Positions 24,517-24,691 of a stretch of DNA of 24,691 bases are shown here, piece by piece. This DNA is from CAZLMG01 sp964560765 (GTDB lineage Bacteria > Bdellovibrionota_B > Oligoflexia > Oligoflexales > CAZLMG01), in NCBI GenBank assembly GCA_964560765.1, contig CAZLMG010000052.1, forward strand, positions 1-24,691, written 5' to 3'. Within the stretch, counting starts at the first letter, position 1. Each line of letters opens with the position of its first letter. A model generated the notes under the pieces. It was not told the origin of the DNA. It saw only the letters and a program-made list of their open reading frames with translations, and searched no databases. The position numbers and the translations under genes were made by a program.

Positions 24517-24691
24517 GGCCTGTCCCTCTTTTGGCTATTTGAGGATGTCAGTAGAAGGAATCCTTTGGCGATTCCGAACTGGGGCTCCTTGGCGGGACCT
24601 ACCAGATCATTTTGGCCCTTGGAAAACGGTGTTCAATCTGCGCAACGGTTTTCATCGCTGAACTTCTCGAAGGCTTCCAAGGGCAATTCCA
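24517..24691 (+). mobile_element. IS5-family insertion sequence remnant (left part, runs off window)
   Basis: Directly after the symporter stop, the sequence GGCCTGTCCCTC resembles a terminal inverted repeat of IS5-group elements. It is preceded by CTAG at 24513-24516, which fits the YTAR target preference of IS5-type transposition. Transposase homology begins only 28 bases later, so the 5' part of the element is missing or degenerate. The right end lies outside the window, so the repeat and target duplication cannot be checked here. Confidence 0.6.
24545..24691 (+). pseudogene. Broken IS5-family transposase, N-terminal fragment
   Basis: The frame from ATG at 24545 reads SVEGILWRFRTGAPWRDLPD and then HFGPWKTVFN, the conserved N-terminal block of IS5-family transposases (the DUF4096 region). 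It hits TGA at 24659-24661 after 38 codons. Intact relatives carry about 25-40 residues before GILW and a catalytic DDE domain after it. Here the leader is absent and the frame is closed. Beyond the stop, other frames stay open but I cannot align them with confidence, so a frameshift or nonsense change is possible. Non-functional as it stands. Confidence 0.75.

Noticed and set aside
1..24691. CRISPR array, tRNA or rRNA genes
   Set aside because: No regularly spaced repeats beyond the two copies at the left edge, and no tRNA- or rRNA-like sequence was noticed in the gaps.

Overview
The window reads as chromosomal DNA of a Gram-negative bacterium. It carries a GspC-type secretion protein, an outer-membrane beta-barrel of the Omp85 type, a periplasmic HtrA protease and at least five probable lipoproteins. 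The mix of a CHASE2-cyclase, lipoproteins rich in Ser/Thr/Pro linkers, a CX4CH haem-like protein, PAN/Apple domains and a free-standing FMN glutamate-synthase-like enzyme suggests the Bdellovibrionota/Oligoflexia or a related delta-proteobacterial lineage. That placement is inference from gene content, not from any marker gene. No tRNA, rRNA or CRISPR array was seen.

Layout. Positions 1-62 look like the repetitive C-terminal tail of an upstream gene. A GspC-like protein (184-909) converges on a CHASE2-adenylate cyclase-PilZ protein (920-3283, minus). A large lipoprotein of unknown function (3497-5218) converges, with overlapping stop codons, on a cytoplasmic GH13 maltodextrin hydrolase (minus). 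Divergent from the hydrolase is a translationally coupled pair: a POTRA-less Omp85-type barrel and an HtrA protease that starts at TTG. Next, on minus, are an AzgA-type purine permease and a CBS-CBS-receiver-like protein. A plus-strand pair follows, a lipoprotein and a transglutaminase-elicitor-like secreted protein, closed by a strong terminator at 13851-13888. On minus come FtsH and, upstream of it, a cytochrome-c-like lipoprotein. Across a 370-base gap lies a divergent cupredoxin-like lipoprotein. A tight minus-strand operon follows: FMN/Fe-S glutamate-synthase-like protein, helical-repeat protein and pcm. The right part holds a two-Apple-domain secreted protein, a small Cys-rich lipoprotein, prmA and an SSS-family sodium/solute symporter. 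The window ends in a broken IS5-family transposase sitting directly on the symporter stop codon.

Themes. Much of the window concerns the cell envelope and protein quality: FtsH, HtrA, protein-isoaspartate repair (pcm), Omp85 barrel and lipoproteins. A second theme is nucleotide signalling: a predicted cAMP-producing enzyme with a c-di-GMP-type PilZ domain, and a CBS protein encoded beside a purine permease. Several translation starts were moved downstream from the longest open frame because a clear Shine-Dalgarno sequence and signal peptide mark the shorter form.
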